NCBI GenBank assembly: GCA_029245665.1
Contig: JAQWOW010000062.1
Coordinates: 1 to 13,880, forward strand
DNA length: 13,880 bases
Reading direction: 5' to 3'
Origin: Polaribacter sp.
GTDB taxonomy: Bacteria; Bacteroidota; Bacteroidia; Flavobacteriales; Flavobacteriaceae
Position numbers and translations under genes: made by a program. Under the pieces are notes generated by a model, which worked only from the letters and a program-made list of their open reading frames with translations, had not been told where the DNA came from and searched no databases. Positions 1 through 8,171 of this stretch are shown here, piece by piece. Each line of letters begins with the position of its first letter. Positions within the stretch are counted from its first letter, which is position 1.

Positions 1-1
1 T

Positions 2-1198
2 ACTCTAGGTACCGGGAAAATTATTCACGGTAACGTAAATGATGATTTTGATGAATGGGGTAACAAACCAAAGCATAATTATGGACCCTTTTATTACAAT
101 GGAAAAAAAACAAGTGTCAATCCATCAGTACCATCCCCATACCGTTCTATTGGTCCTATAGATGGTTCTTATGGCCGCTTGTCAGAGGGAGGAATATCAG
201 AAGGGAAAAGAGGAGAAATAGGTTGGGTCTATGGATGGGACAACAAACCATTACGCTATGTTAATGACAATGATAGAGACTTATTACAAGACGAATTACA
301 TGCGCAATGGGCAGTTAATAAACTTAAAGAATTAGAAATGCAGGATACTCACAAACCATTTTTTATGGGAATTGGGTTTGTAAGACCACACACACCAATG
401 CATGCCCCAGATAAGTATTTTGATATGTTTCCTATAAAAGATTTGAAATTAGATAAATGGAAAGTAGAGGATACCAATGATACTTATTGGAAAGATAATT
501 TTAGTAATAATTTAAAAGGTCCTAAATATTATAAGATGCTACTTGAATCTTATAATGGAGATAGAGAAGTTGCCTTAAAACACGTTTTACAGGCTTATTT
601 AGCCTGCGTAGCATTTGTTGACGAGCAAGTAGGAAAAGTTATGGAGGGTTTAAACAATAGTACGTTTAAAAACAACACAATTGTTGTATTTACTAGTGAT
701 CACGGTTGGCAAATGGGAGAAAAAGAGTATTTTTTTAAAAACTCACCTTGGGAGGAAAGTGCTAGAATTCCTTTGATTATTAAAACTCCAACACCAAAAG
801 CTGGATTAAAAGTTGAACAACCTGTATCTCTAATAGATTTGTATCCTACTCTGAAAGATTTATGTAATTTAAAAGGGGACCATAAAATTAATAAGAATGG
901 TGGTGACTTAGGAGGATATAGTTTAAGGTCTTTATTAGAAAAATCAAAAGAATGGGAAGGTCCAACCGGAGCCCTAACAATAGTAGGTAATTATGGGACA
1001 AAATATTCGACTAAAAATCAAAATTTTTCCTATAGGACAAAAGATTGGAGGTATATAGTTTATAGCAATGGAAAAGAAGAATTATACAATCATAAAGAGG
1101 ATCCATATGAATGGGAAAATGTTGCCGACAAGAAAAAAAATAAAAAAATAAAAAAAAGGCTACATTTAGATATGAATAAAATAATTAAGAATAGATAA
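2..1198 (+). CDS. Secreted sulfatase, iduronate-2-sulfatase-like (S1_7-type), 5' end outside window
   Basis: Formylglycine-dependent type I sulfatase that hydrolyses a sulfate ester, probably on a sulfated algal glycan in the periplasm. The frame is open from base 2, so the start, the signal peptide and the C-x-P-S-R active-site motif lie upstream of the window. An internal TTG at 179 is only an in-frame codon. Visible family residues are TGKIIHG at bases 11-31 (active-site Lys and His), VRPHTP around bases 379-396 (catalytic His), SDHG near 695-706 (metal Asp and His) and the Lys of FFKNSPWEES. The order and wording of these motifs match the complete sulfatase at 6503-8065, so the two are paralogues. 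The C-terminus is very Lys-rich. The next sulfatase starts 7 bp downstream, which suggests co-transcription. The subfamily is assigned from remembered motifs, not a search. Confidence 0.9.
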   Translation, partial: TLGTGKIIHGNVNDDFDEWGNKPKHNYGPFYYNGKKTSVNPSVPSPYRSIGPIDGSYGRLSEGGISEGKRGEIGWVYGWDNKPLRYVNDNDRDLLQDELHAQWAVNKLKELEMQDTHKPFFMGIGFVRPHTPMHAPDKYFDMFPIKDLKLDKWKVEDTNDTYWKDNFSNNLKGPKYYKMLLESYNGDREVALKHVLQAYLACVAFVDEQVGKVMEGLNNSTFKNNTIVVFTSDHGWQMGEKEYFFKNSPWEESARIPLIIKTPTPKAGLKVEQPVSLIDLYPTLKDLCNLKGDHKINKNGGDLGGYSLRSLLEKSKEWEGPTGALTIVGNYGTKYSTKNQNFSYRTKDWRYIVYSNGKEELYNHKEDPYEWENVADKKKNKKIKKRLHLDMNKIIKNR

Positions 1199-1205
1199 AT
1201 TTAAG

Positions 1206-2663
1206 ATGAATAGTAAGTTAATTATTTTATGTTGTTGTTTGGTTTTAGTGGGGCCTAATATTGATGCACAAAACAAAAGTAAGCCAAATCTAATAGTCAT
1301 TATGGCAGATGATTTAGGTTATGCCGATGTTGGTTTTAATGGTTCTAAGGATATTCCAACCCCAAATATTGATCAAATTGCAGAAAATGGTGTAAAATTT
1401 ACAAATGGTTATACTTCCTATTCTGTATGTGGACCAAGTAGAGCCGGTTTTATCACAGGCCGTTACGGACAACGTTTTGGTTTCGAAAGAAATCCACAAT
1501 ACCGTGTAGATAATCCAAATATGGGCTTGCCCAAAACTGAAAAAACTATTGCCGAACATTTAAAAACAGTTGGATACACCTCAGGAATTATTGGTAAATG
1601 GCATTTGGGTGCGCATAAATCGAACCACCCATTGAATAGAGGATTTGATGAGTTTTTTGGGCACCTTGGAGGAGGTCATACATATTTTCCTAAGAATCTT
1701 GTTCTAAAAGATAGTTATTTCACTGGAGATCATATTCAAATTCCTAACGAAGAGGGCGGTGGTAAAACTTGGAGAGCTGGCGCTGAAATTGCAAGTTACC
1801 GAACATGGATTATGAGAGATCACGAACCTGTTAAAACTGAAAAATATTTAACGGAAGAATTTTCTGATGAGGCAGTAAGATTTGTCGAGCGCAATAAAGA
1901 ACAACCATTCTTTTTGTTTTTATCTTATAATGCACCCCATACACCAATGCAGGCAACAAAAAAATATTTAGATAGATTTCCTGCTATAAGAGAAAAAAAA
2001 CGAAAAACCTATGCCGCTATGGTAAGTGCTCTAGACGATGGAGTTGGTCAACTTCTGAATAGACTAAAAGAATTAAATCTAGAAGAGAATACAATCGTTG
2101 TTTTTCTTTCAGACAATGGGGGTCCCGAAAAGAAAAATGCTTCTAATAATGGTGTGCTAAGAGAGGGTAAAAGTTCTATTTATGAAGGTGGTTTTAGAGT
2201 TCCATTTGCCATTCAATGGAAAGGGAAATTGAATAAAAGCATTTGCAATTACCCAGTTTCATCTTTAGATATTTTAGGAACAATTGCAGATTTAACAAAG
2301 GTGGAAATTGAGAAAGATAAGCCATTAGACGGAGTAAACATAATTCCATTTCTAACAGGAAAAGAAAAAGGAACTCCTCACAAAAATATTTTTATTAGAA
2401 AATACGATCAGAAATTATATTCTGTGAGAGACGGAAATTTAAAACTGGTTGTAAAAAAGAATGGAAACCGAAAAGAATTATACAATCTTGAGAAAGATAT
2501 TAGTGAGTCTAACAATATTGCATCTAGTAACAAAGAGGATGTAAAGCGATTGTACAACATTTTAAATGAATGGGAGTCAGAATTAATTGACCCTGTTTTT
2601 CTTGGACTGATTCACACGAAAGCATGGCGTAATAGAACAAAAAAGAAATCACAAAAAAAATAG
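1206..2663 (+). CDS. Secreted formylglycine sulfatase (S1_19/S1_16-like)
   Basis: Complete 485-residue type I sulfatase that removes sulfate esters from a polysaccharide or oligosaccharide. Residues 1-22 form a Sec signal peptide ending near DAQ; the CCC run at 9-11 is too close to the N-terminus to be a convincing lipobox. The catalytic set is intact: Asp35-Asp36, Cys75 in CGPSRAGFITGR (the Cys converted to formylglycine) with Arg79, Lys131 and His133 in GKWHLG, His245 in NAPHTP, Asp303-Asn304 in LSDNGG, and Lys322 before the YEGGFRVP segment. The stretch NAPHTPMQATKKYLDRFP resembles subfamily S1_19, which includes carrageenan 4-O-sulfatases; that placement is from memory. It is close to the sulfatase at 4896-6293 but has about 20 extra residues in the middle. 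The start is the first ATG after the upstream stop, with no Shine-Dalgarno, as is usual in this phylum. Confidence 0.95.
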   Translation: MNSKLIILCCCLVLVGPNIDAQNKSKPNLIVIMADDLGYADVGFNGSKDIPTPNIDQIAENGVKFTNGYTSYSVCGPSRAGFITGRYGQRFGFERNPQYRVDNPNMGLPKTEKTIAEHLKTVGYTSGIIGKWHLGAHKSNHPLNRGFDEFFGHLGGGHTYFPKNLVLKDSYFTGDHIQIPNEEGGGKTWRAGAEIASYRTWIMRDHEPVKTEKYLTEEFSDEAVRFVERNKEQPFFLFLSYNAPHTPMQATKKYLDRFPAIREKKRKTYAAMVSALDDGVGQLLNRLKELNLEENTIVVFLSDNGGPEKKNASNNGVLREGKSSIYEGGFRVPFAIQWKGKLNKSICNYPVSSLDILGTIADLTKVEIEKDKPLDGVNIIPFLTGKEKGTPHKNIFIRKYDQKLYSVRDGNLKLVVKKNGNRKELYNLEKDISESNNIASSNKEDVKRLYNILNEWESELIDPVFLGLIHTKAWRNRTKKKSQKK

Positions 2664-2769
2664 TATTCGAGATGCTATGAAAACATTTTGTTTGAAAGAA
2701 GAAATCATATAATTTCAAATTATTTGAATTTGAAGATGTAGAACATATGTTCAATTTTAAAAAGTAATA

Positions 2770-2791
2770 AGGTGTTAAACCTATTTTTTTT
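2770..2791 (+). terminator. Weak hairpin plus T-run, possible terminator
   Basis: In the 163-bp gap after the second sulfatase, AGGT and ACCT form a short 4-bp stem with a GTTAA loop, followed one base later by eight T. The stem is so short that this may be chance; it would separate the sulfatase pair from the beta-helix gene. Nothing else was recognised in this gap. Confidence 0.25.
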
Positions 2792-2826
2792 AAGAATTTA
2801 TGAAAATTATTTAGTAAAAAAAACTC

Positions 2827-4443
2827 ATGAAATACATACAGGCAGTATTTTTTTTTCTTTTTATAAGTAGTACATCACAGGCAACTAACTATTATGTCAA
2901 TGCCAAAATAGGCAACGATAAAAACAATGGAAAAAGTCATCAAACACCCTGGAAAACCCTTACCAAAGTCAGTAGCTTCAATTTTAAACCTGGAGATGTT
3001 ATTTTACTAGCAAAAGGTCAAGAATTTTTTGGTTCTATTCAATTAATTAATAGGAGTGGAACAAAAGAAAAACCTATTATAATTTCAAATTATAACGCTT
3101 TTTCAGGAGACAAAAATCCAACAATAAATGCAAAAGGCTTTTTGAATGGAGTTTTATTAATCAATTGCAGTTATATTAATGTTGAAGGCCTAACTATTAT
3201 GGCCAATGGAGGTATTAAGCCTAAGAGTAAAAAAAAAGGAATGCGATGCGGTGTTTTAGTTACTACTTCAAAAGAGGGTGTTTTTAAAAATATTACTTTA
3301 AATAACTTGGTAGTAAAAGATGTCTTTTATGAACATCCAAATTTTCAAAGAGGAGTTGCAGAAGTTAAAACGGCTAATGGATTGCAAAGCTATGGTTGGG
3401 GAATTCGTTTTATCAATAATAATAAAGGTTCATTATTAAAAAATATAACAGTTCAGTCTTGCAAAATTAGTAATATTGGACATACAGGAATTAAAATAAC
3501 TGGATCTGTTCAAAATCTGAAATTAGTTACCAATACGGTGTTTAAAACGGGAGGCCCAGGAATGCAAATGAGTGGTGTTAAAAATGCGCATGTAAAAGGA
3601 AACAATATCAACTATTCTGGAGCCAATGATGATAGCAGAAAATGGGGGCGTGGAAGCGGTCTTTGGACTTGGGGATGTGATTCTGTAATAATTGAACACA
3701 ATTCATTTAGAAATGCGAATGGTCCTGCAGATTCAGCAGGTTGTCATATTGATTTTAATTGTAAAAATATCATTGTACAGTACAATTTGAGTGAGAATAA
3801 TGCAGGAGGATTTTGTGAGATTTTAGGAAATAATTGGAACTGTGCGTACCGCTATAATATAAGTATTAATGACGGACATCGTATTAAAAAGAAAGGCATT
3901 GCTTTTCAAGAAGGAAAAATTTACTGGTTAAGCGGATTTGTTGGAAAAAATAAAGAACGTCACGGTCCGTACAACTCCTATTTTTATAATAATACCATTT
4001 ATGTGAAAAGTAATATAGTAGCTAAAATGGCTGTTGCAAAAGTTACTTCGGGAGCATTACTAGCCAATAATATTTTTTATATTGAAGGAGAAAGCAAAGC
4101 TGTTTTAGGAGATCAATATCAGCCTCAGAAAGATGATGCGTCTGATTTAAAAAATATAGTTTTTAAAAATAATTTATTTCTAAAAGCTGAAAATTGGCCA
4201 AAAATAGTGGCAATCCAAGATGAGGAACCGGTTTATGGGAATCCACACTTTGTAAATGCAGGAGGAAAAAAAATCACAGATTATATCCCTACTAACATTG
4301 ATGTCATTAAGGATAAAGGAATTGAAATCCCTCATATTCCGAAAGATAAAAAAGGTTTAATGATTGGGTTAAAAGTAGAAAAAGATATTCTAGGGAATAC
4401 TATTAAAGGCTTGCCAGATATGGGAGCAATTGAATTAAATTAA
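2827..4443 (+). CDS. Secreted right-handed parallel beta-helix protein, candidate polysaccharide lyase or glycosidase
   Basis: 538 residues. Residues 1-19 are a Sec signal peptide. The mature N-terminus YYVNAKIGNDKNNGK, then PWKTLTKV and PGDVILLAKG (55-64), is the usual entry to secreted beta-helix carbohydrate-active proteins of Bacteroidota. From about 80 to 440 there are repeated short strands rich in Asn and Gly (for example KNITLNNLVV, LKNITVQSCKISNIGHTGI, KNIIVQYNLSENNAGGF), typical of pectate-lyase-like coils. A cluster of polar residues at about 296-350 (NANGPADSAGCHIDF, then NNAGGF and NDGHR) could form the active cleft. The C-terminus ends in PDMGAIELN, common in this fold, with no type IX sorting domain, so a periplasmic location is likely. 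Its place between sulfatase genes argues for a glycan substrate. GH82-like carrageenases, several lyase families and non-catalytic binders share this fold; I cannot assign a family. Confidence 0.8.
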   Translation: MKYIQAVFFFLFISSTSQATNYYVNAKIGNDKNNGKSHQTPWKTLTKVSSFNFKPGDVILLAKGQEFFGSIQLINRSGTKEKPIIISNYNAFSGDKNPTINAKGFLNGVLLINCSYINVEGLTIMANGGIKPKSKKKGMRCGVLVTTSKEGVFKNITLNNLVVKDVFYEHPNFQRGVAEVKTANGLQSYGWGIRFINNNKGSLLKNITVQSCKISNIGHTGIKITGSVQNLKLVTNTVFKTGGPGMQMSGVKNAHVKGNNINYSGANDDSRKWGRGSGLWTWGCDSVIIEHNSFRNANGPADSAGCHIDFNCKNIIVQYNLSENNAGGFCEILGNNWNCAYRYNISINDGHRIKKKGIAFQEGKIYWLSGFVGKNKERHGPYNSYFYNNTIYVKSNIVAKMAVAKVTSGALLANNIFYIEGESKAVLGDQYQPQKDDASDLKNIVFKNNLFLKAENWPKIVAIQDEEPVYGNPHFVNAGGKKITDYIPTNIDVIKDKGIEIPHIPKDKKGLMIGLKVEKDILGNTIKGLPDMGAIELN

Positions 4444-4723
4444 AATTAATTATAAGAAGAAAGTAGGTACTGATCCAACTGAAAACAAAAACCGCGATTT
4501 AGAACGATGTGCTTCCGACGATTTTCACCGTAAAACTAGTAAATGGTGATGCTAGAATTGGATACATTTCAGGAGGTAATTCAGCAAGATTTAGTGATGA
4601 AACACTACCATATCAAATGCTAAATAAGGCTAGGATTTTTGTAGATAATAATAAAGAACAACCATTTTCTTATATTTTTCATTTCACGATATTCATGAAC
4701 TTCGATTACCAGACACACATTTC
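4442..4723 (+). pseudogene. Decayed sulfatase fragment with two frameshifts
   Basis: This is a remnant of a type I sulfatase of a kind different from the intact neighbours. Reading frame 2 from 4442 gives INYKKKVGTDPTENKNRDLE and continues to FHRKT at 4537. After one apparently extra A near 4538, frame 3 gives VNGDARIGYISGG, then ARFSDETLP and NKEQPF. At the T-run 4665-4668 one T seems to be missing, and frame 2 resumes with FLYFSFHDIHELRLPDTHF to 4723. Joined, this matches the usual middle of arylsulfatases (GTDPTG, TIVNG-RIGYMSGG, DE-L, KPFFLYFA-HDIHVPRxPH-RF), including the catalytic His of HDIH. The formylglycine motif, the N-terminal half and the C-terminal half are absent. The remnant begins directly behind the beta-helix stop codon. 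The 170 bp that follow, up to the next start, show nothing recognisable. Confidence 0.75.
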
Positions 4724-4895
4724 TCCATAAGCAATCACTTCACATACAATTTATATTTTTACTTTATCCATGTTTCTAAAAATTCAATACGCCACGCAAA
4801 CAATGATAATTAGTGAATAAAAATAGATAATACCAATGAATTAATTTTAAATGCTTTTTTAGTAATTTAACGATTATTTATTAATAACAAATACG

Positions 4896-6293
4896 ATGTA
4901 CAAACTAACTTTTTTTTTACTTCTATTAGGTAGTTTTAGCTTTGCTCAAGTGAATACAACTAAAAGTACAATTAAACCAAACCTAATCGTTATAATGACC
5001 GATGATATGGGTTGGGCAGATGTTGGTTTTAATGGCTGTAAAGACATTCCAACACCAAATATTGACAGAATTGCCAATGAAGGTGTGCGATTTGAAGAAG
5101 GTTATGTCTCTTTTCCTGTTTGCGGACCAAGTAGAGCTGGATTTTTAACCGGGCGCTATCAAGATCGTTTTGGTTTTACCACCAATCCTTCAATAGATCC
5201 CAATAACCCCATATCTGGTTTGCCTTTAGAAGAAGAAACAATGGCACAAGTATTAAAAAAAGTTAATTATAACAGTGCTATTATTGGAAAATGGCACATG
5301 GGCACACATCCAAATTTTCATCCTTTAGAACGTGGTTTTGATTATTTTTATGGTTTCTTATCAGGGGGTCATAATTACTATCCAGAGCAATTAACCATTA
5401 ATGATTTATCGGAGGTTAAAAGGAAATGGCAGTGGTATAGAACCAAAATAATTGAAAACAGAACTAAGGTAAAAACGGATGATTATTTAACAGATGAATT
5501 GAGTGCCGCAGCAGTTAATTATATTAATAAACAAGCTGAAGATGATCAACATTTTATGCTTTATCTGGCTTATAATGCACCTCATACACCACTTCAAGCC
5601 ACAAAAAAATATCTATCAAGATTTCCGAAAATTACGGACAAAAAAAGAAAAACCTATGCAGCCATGGTATCTGCTGTAGATGATGGTGTAGGACATGTTT
5701 TAGAGGCTCTTAAAGAAAAAGGCTTAGACGAAAATACCATTGTAGTTTTTCTTTCAGATAATGGAGGAGCACACAACAATGCTTCTGACAATGGCCCGCT
5801 TAGAGGATTAAAAGGGGATCTTTTTGAAGGTGGAATAAGAGTACCATTTGCTATGCGATGGAAAGGTACAATCCCAGAAGGAAATTCGTATAAGAAACCC
5901 ATTTCATCACTGGATATCATGGCTACTATTGTTGCTCAATCTAATGTTAAAATTGATCCGAAAAGACCACTTGATGGTGTGAATTTAATTCCTTTTTTAA
6001 CAGGTGCAGAAATTGGTCCTCCACACGATTATTTGTTTTGGAGAAAATGGGAACAAAACGCCATGGCAATCAGGCACGGAAACTATAAGCTCATAGCAAA
6101 TAAACAAAAACAAAAGGCCTCTCCAAATTTATACAATCTATTAAAAGATAAAAATGAAAGAATAGAAATTGGCTTTGAAAAAAAGAAAATTAGCAAACAG
6201 CTTCATGAAAAATGGGAACAATGGAATTCAGAAATGAAAGATCGTGTTTTTCCAACACTTGGTCAAGATGTGTGGTGGAGAGAGAAAAAATAA
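4896..6293 (+). CDS. Secreted formylglycine sulfatase (S1_19/S1_16-like), second copy
   Basis: Complete 465-residue type I sulfatase with a Sec signal peptide (1-18, ending SFAQ). Catalytic residues are intact: Asp36-Asp37, Cys76 and Arg80 in CGPSRAGFLTGR, Lys132 and His134 in GKWHMG, His230 in NAPHTP, Asp288-Asn289 in LSDNGG, and Lys306 in GLKGDLFEGG. It is a clear paralogue of the enzyme at 1206-2663, sharing FNG-KDIPTPNID and KKRKTYAAMVSA. It differs in the variable middle (about 160-200) and in the substrate-facing loops, so the two may act on different sulfate positions or at different chain ends. The C-terminus ends with a short aromatic tail (VWWREKK). The start ATG follows an AT-rich 170-bp gap that holds no obvious Bacteroidota promoter. 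Sulfatases of this kind are periplasmic; no sorting domain is present. Confidence 0.95.
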   Translation: MYKLTFFLLLLGSFSFAQVNTTKSTIKPNLIVIMTDDMGWADVGFNGCKDIPTPNIDRIANEGVRFEEGYVSFPVCGPSRAGFLTGRYQDRFGFTTNPSIDPNNPISGLPLEEETMAQVLKKVNYNSAIIGKWHMGTHPNFHPLERGFDYFYGFLSGGHNYYPEQLTINDLSEVKRKWQWYRTKIIENRTKVKTDDYLTDELSAAAVNYINKQAEDDQHFMLYLAYNAPHTPLQATKKYLSRFPKITDKKRKTYAAMVSAVDDGVGHVLEALKEKGLDENTIVVFLSDNGGAHNNASDNGPLRGLKGDLFEGGIRVPFAMRWKGTIPEGNSYKKPISSLDIMATIVAQSNVKIDPKRPLDGVNLIPFLTGAEIGPPHDYLFWRKWEQNAMAIRHGNYKLIANKQKQKASPNLYNLLKDKNERIEIGFEKKKISKQLHEKWEQWNSEMKDRVFPTLGQDVWWREKK

Positions 6294-6322
6294 TTTTTTT
6301 GAAACAAAACCATGAATTACTT

Positions 6323-6466
6323 ATGATTCAAAGTAGCGCAATTTTAATTCTGTTGCTATTAAATAGTGTTGTATCAGCTCAAGTAATTGATGCTTGTAAA
6401 ACTTATATTATAGAAATAAAAATACAAAAAGTAGTAATTCCTGAGAGGGTTTATAACTATTTTTAG
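6323..6466 (+). CDS. Short secreted peptide ORF or gene remnant
   Basis: A 47-codon ORF in the 209-bp gap between two sulfatase genes. Residues 1-20 (MIQSSAILILLLLNSVVSAQ) are a textbook Sec signal peptide with a V-S-A cleavage site. Only 27 residues follow (VIDACKTYIIEIKIQKV, then VIPERVYNYF), with no family I recognise. The signal sequence resembles those of the neighbouring sulfatases, so this may be the 5' stub of a deleted secreted enzyme rather than a working small protein. I cannot tell which. No ribosome binding site is visible. Apart from this ORF the gap is AT-rich sequence with nothing recognisable. Confidence 0.35.
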   Translation: MIQSSAILILLLLNSVVSAQVIDACKTYIIEIKIQKVVIPERVYNYF

Positions 6467-6502
6467 TTTAAATAAAAATTAATAATTAAAATTTCATTTA
6501 AA

Positions 6503-8065
6503 ATGATTGTCAAAAAATATACTGTAAGCCTACTATTTGTCTTACTTTCTTTACTCTCTAAAGCCCAGGAACAACCCAATGTTGTAATGATTGTTTTGGA
6601 TGATTTAAACGATTTTGTAGGGGTGATGGGAGGGCACCCTCAAGCTAAAACACCCAATATAGACAAACTAGCAGCTGAAGGAGTTTTATTTAACAATGCG
6701 CATAGCAACGTACCTGTTTGTTCTCCCTCTAGAGCAAGTTTTATGACCGGTATTTTACCTACTACTTCTGGAAATTGGGGTTTTGGAAATTGGCAAAAAA
6801 ATGAAATTTCTATGAATTCTAAATCCATTCCAGAATACATGAGAAGTAATGGGTATAAAACGTTTCAAACAGGAAAAGTATTTCATACGACTAAAAAGGG
6901 AGTTTGGGATGAAATGGGAGCAATTGCTGATTATGGACCCATGGCATTTAATGGCAAAAAATCAACATTACATCCTTCATCTCCGGAAGGGATGGCAGCG
7001 TTAGGTCCTTTGGATGCAACTTTTGCATCTTTAGCGAATGTCCCTAATATACAACCAACGAATGATACCCCTGGTTACAAGGGCTGGAGAAATACCCATT
7101 GGAAAACAAATAGTCATTTTCATTATACAGATGATAATAATAGGGATTTGCTGACTGATGAAAAAAGTGCAGAATGGTTAGAAAAAAAAATTAAAGACCT
7201 TCAAAAAGAGGAGAGCAAGAATCCTTTTTTCATCAGTGTCGGTTTTATTAGACCTCATACACCCTTAGTAGTTCCTCAAAAATATTTTGATATGTTCCCT
7301 ATAGAATCAGTAAAAATTACGACCTTAAAAGAGGATGATATCGAAGATACAAAGTTGGCAGAAAATACGAATAAAGAACCCAGAGGACGTAAAGCTTTTA
7401 GAACATTAACCGAGGGGTATTCCAGTAAAGAAGAAGCCTTGAGATTTTATACTCAAGCCTACTTGGCAAGTGTAGCTTTTGCTGATGAAATGGTTGGAAA
7501 AGTATTAAAATCCATAGAAGAAAGTGAGTTTAATGATAACACTCTTGTATTGCTATTTAGTGACCACGGTTACAGCCTTGGTGAAAAAGAGTATCTATTT
7601 AAATATGCGCTTTGGGAGGAATCTACTCGTGTACCATTGATTATCAAACACCCCAATTATAAAGATAAGGCAGGGAAAATAGTCACCCACCCTGTTAGTT
7701 TGGTTGATATATATCCTACAATTAAAGACTTATGCAATTTAAAAGGCAGTACCTTAATTACTGAAAAAGGAGCTGAGTTAGATGGATTTAGTCTTAAAGC
7801 TTTTTTAGAAAATTCTGAGACTAAAAATTGGTCTGGACCAGATGAAGCCATGAGTATTATTTCTAGTTGGAAAACAAAGAAACCCGAAAATCAACACATT
7901 TCTTTGCGTTCAAAAGATTTTAGATTTATACGATATGCGAATGGAGCTATAGAATTATATGACCATCGAGTAGATAAAAATGAATGGTATAATTTGGCTA
8001 CTGATACTGCTTATAAAGCCGTAAAAGATAATTTTTCTCAAAAACTAAGTACTTTTTTTAACTAA
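6503..8065 (+). CDS. Secreted sulfatase, iduronate-2-sulfatase-like (S1_7-type)
   Basis: Complete 520-residue type I sulfatase with a Sec signal peptide (1-22, ending SKAQ). Catalytic residues are intact: Asp33-Asp34 in VLDDLND, Cys73 and Arg77 in CSPSRASFMTG, Lys125 and His128 in TGKVFH, His252 in IRPHTP, Asp354-His355 in FSDHG, and Lys367 in LFKYALWEES. The LDDLND start, the GK-x-x-H pair and a metal site of Asp-His rather than Asp-Asn are typical of the iduronate-2-sulfatase-like group (S1_7). Members of this group act on 2-O-sulfates in some algal and host glycans; the position here is not known. The truncated gene at the left edge is its paralogue. It is the last gene of the + strand sulfatase series and is followed 106 bp later by the regulator. 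Confidence 0.95.
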   Translation: MIVKKYTVSLLFVLLSLLSKAQEQPNVVMIVLDDLNDFVGVMGGHPQAKTPNIDKLAAEGVLFNNAHSNVPVCSPSRASFMTGILPTTSGNWGFGNWQKNEISMNSKSIPEYMRSNGYKTFQTGKVFHTTKKGVWDEMGAIADYGPMAFNGKKSTLHPSSPEGMAALGPLDATFASLANVPNIQPTNDTPGYKGWRNTHWKTNSHFHYTDDNNRDLLTDEKSAEWLEKKIKDLQKEESKNPFFISVGFIRPHTPLVVPQKYFDMFPIESVKITTLKEDDIEDTKLAENTNKEPRGRKAFRTLTEGYSSKEEALRFYTQAYLASVAFADEMVGKVLKSIEESEFNDNTLVLLFSDHGYSLGEKEYLFKYALWEESTRVPLIIKHPNYKDKAGKIVTHPVSLVDIYPTIKDLCNLKGSTLITEKGAELDGFSLKAFLENSETKNWSGPDEAMSIISSWKTKKPENQHISLRSKDFRFIRYANGAIELYDHRVDKNEWYNLATDTAYKAVKDNFSQKLSTFFN

Positions 8066-8171
8066 TAATTACCCTTTTAATCACTTTTTGTCATATTAAT
8101 AGATAAAAACTCATTAATTATGGTATATTTATCTTTTATTAAGCTTTTATATTAGATTATAATTTTTTGTT

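Noticed and set aside
1230..1240. Triple Cys in the signal peptide of the second sulfatase as a lipobox.
   Set aside because: The Cys residues begin at position 9, leaving too short an n-region and h-region for lipoprotein processing; a normal cleavage after DAQ fits better.
1893..1909. A 17-base stretch shared exactly with 4650-4666.
   Set aside because: It encodes the conserved NKEQP segment in both the intact sulfatase and the remnant. Sharing is explained by homology and similar codon use, and no repeat or recombination boundary is visible around it.
4509..4730. A 73-residue ORF with a GTG start as an independent small gene.
   Set aside because: Its middle is the sulfatase motif block and its two ends run out of frame with the homologous sequence on either side, so it is part of the frameshifted remnant.
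8066..8171. Promoter for the AraC gene.
   Set aside because: The gap is AT-rich and has several near matches to TAnnTTTG, but none with a properly spaced TTG element, so no call was made.
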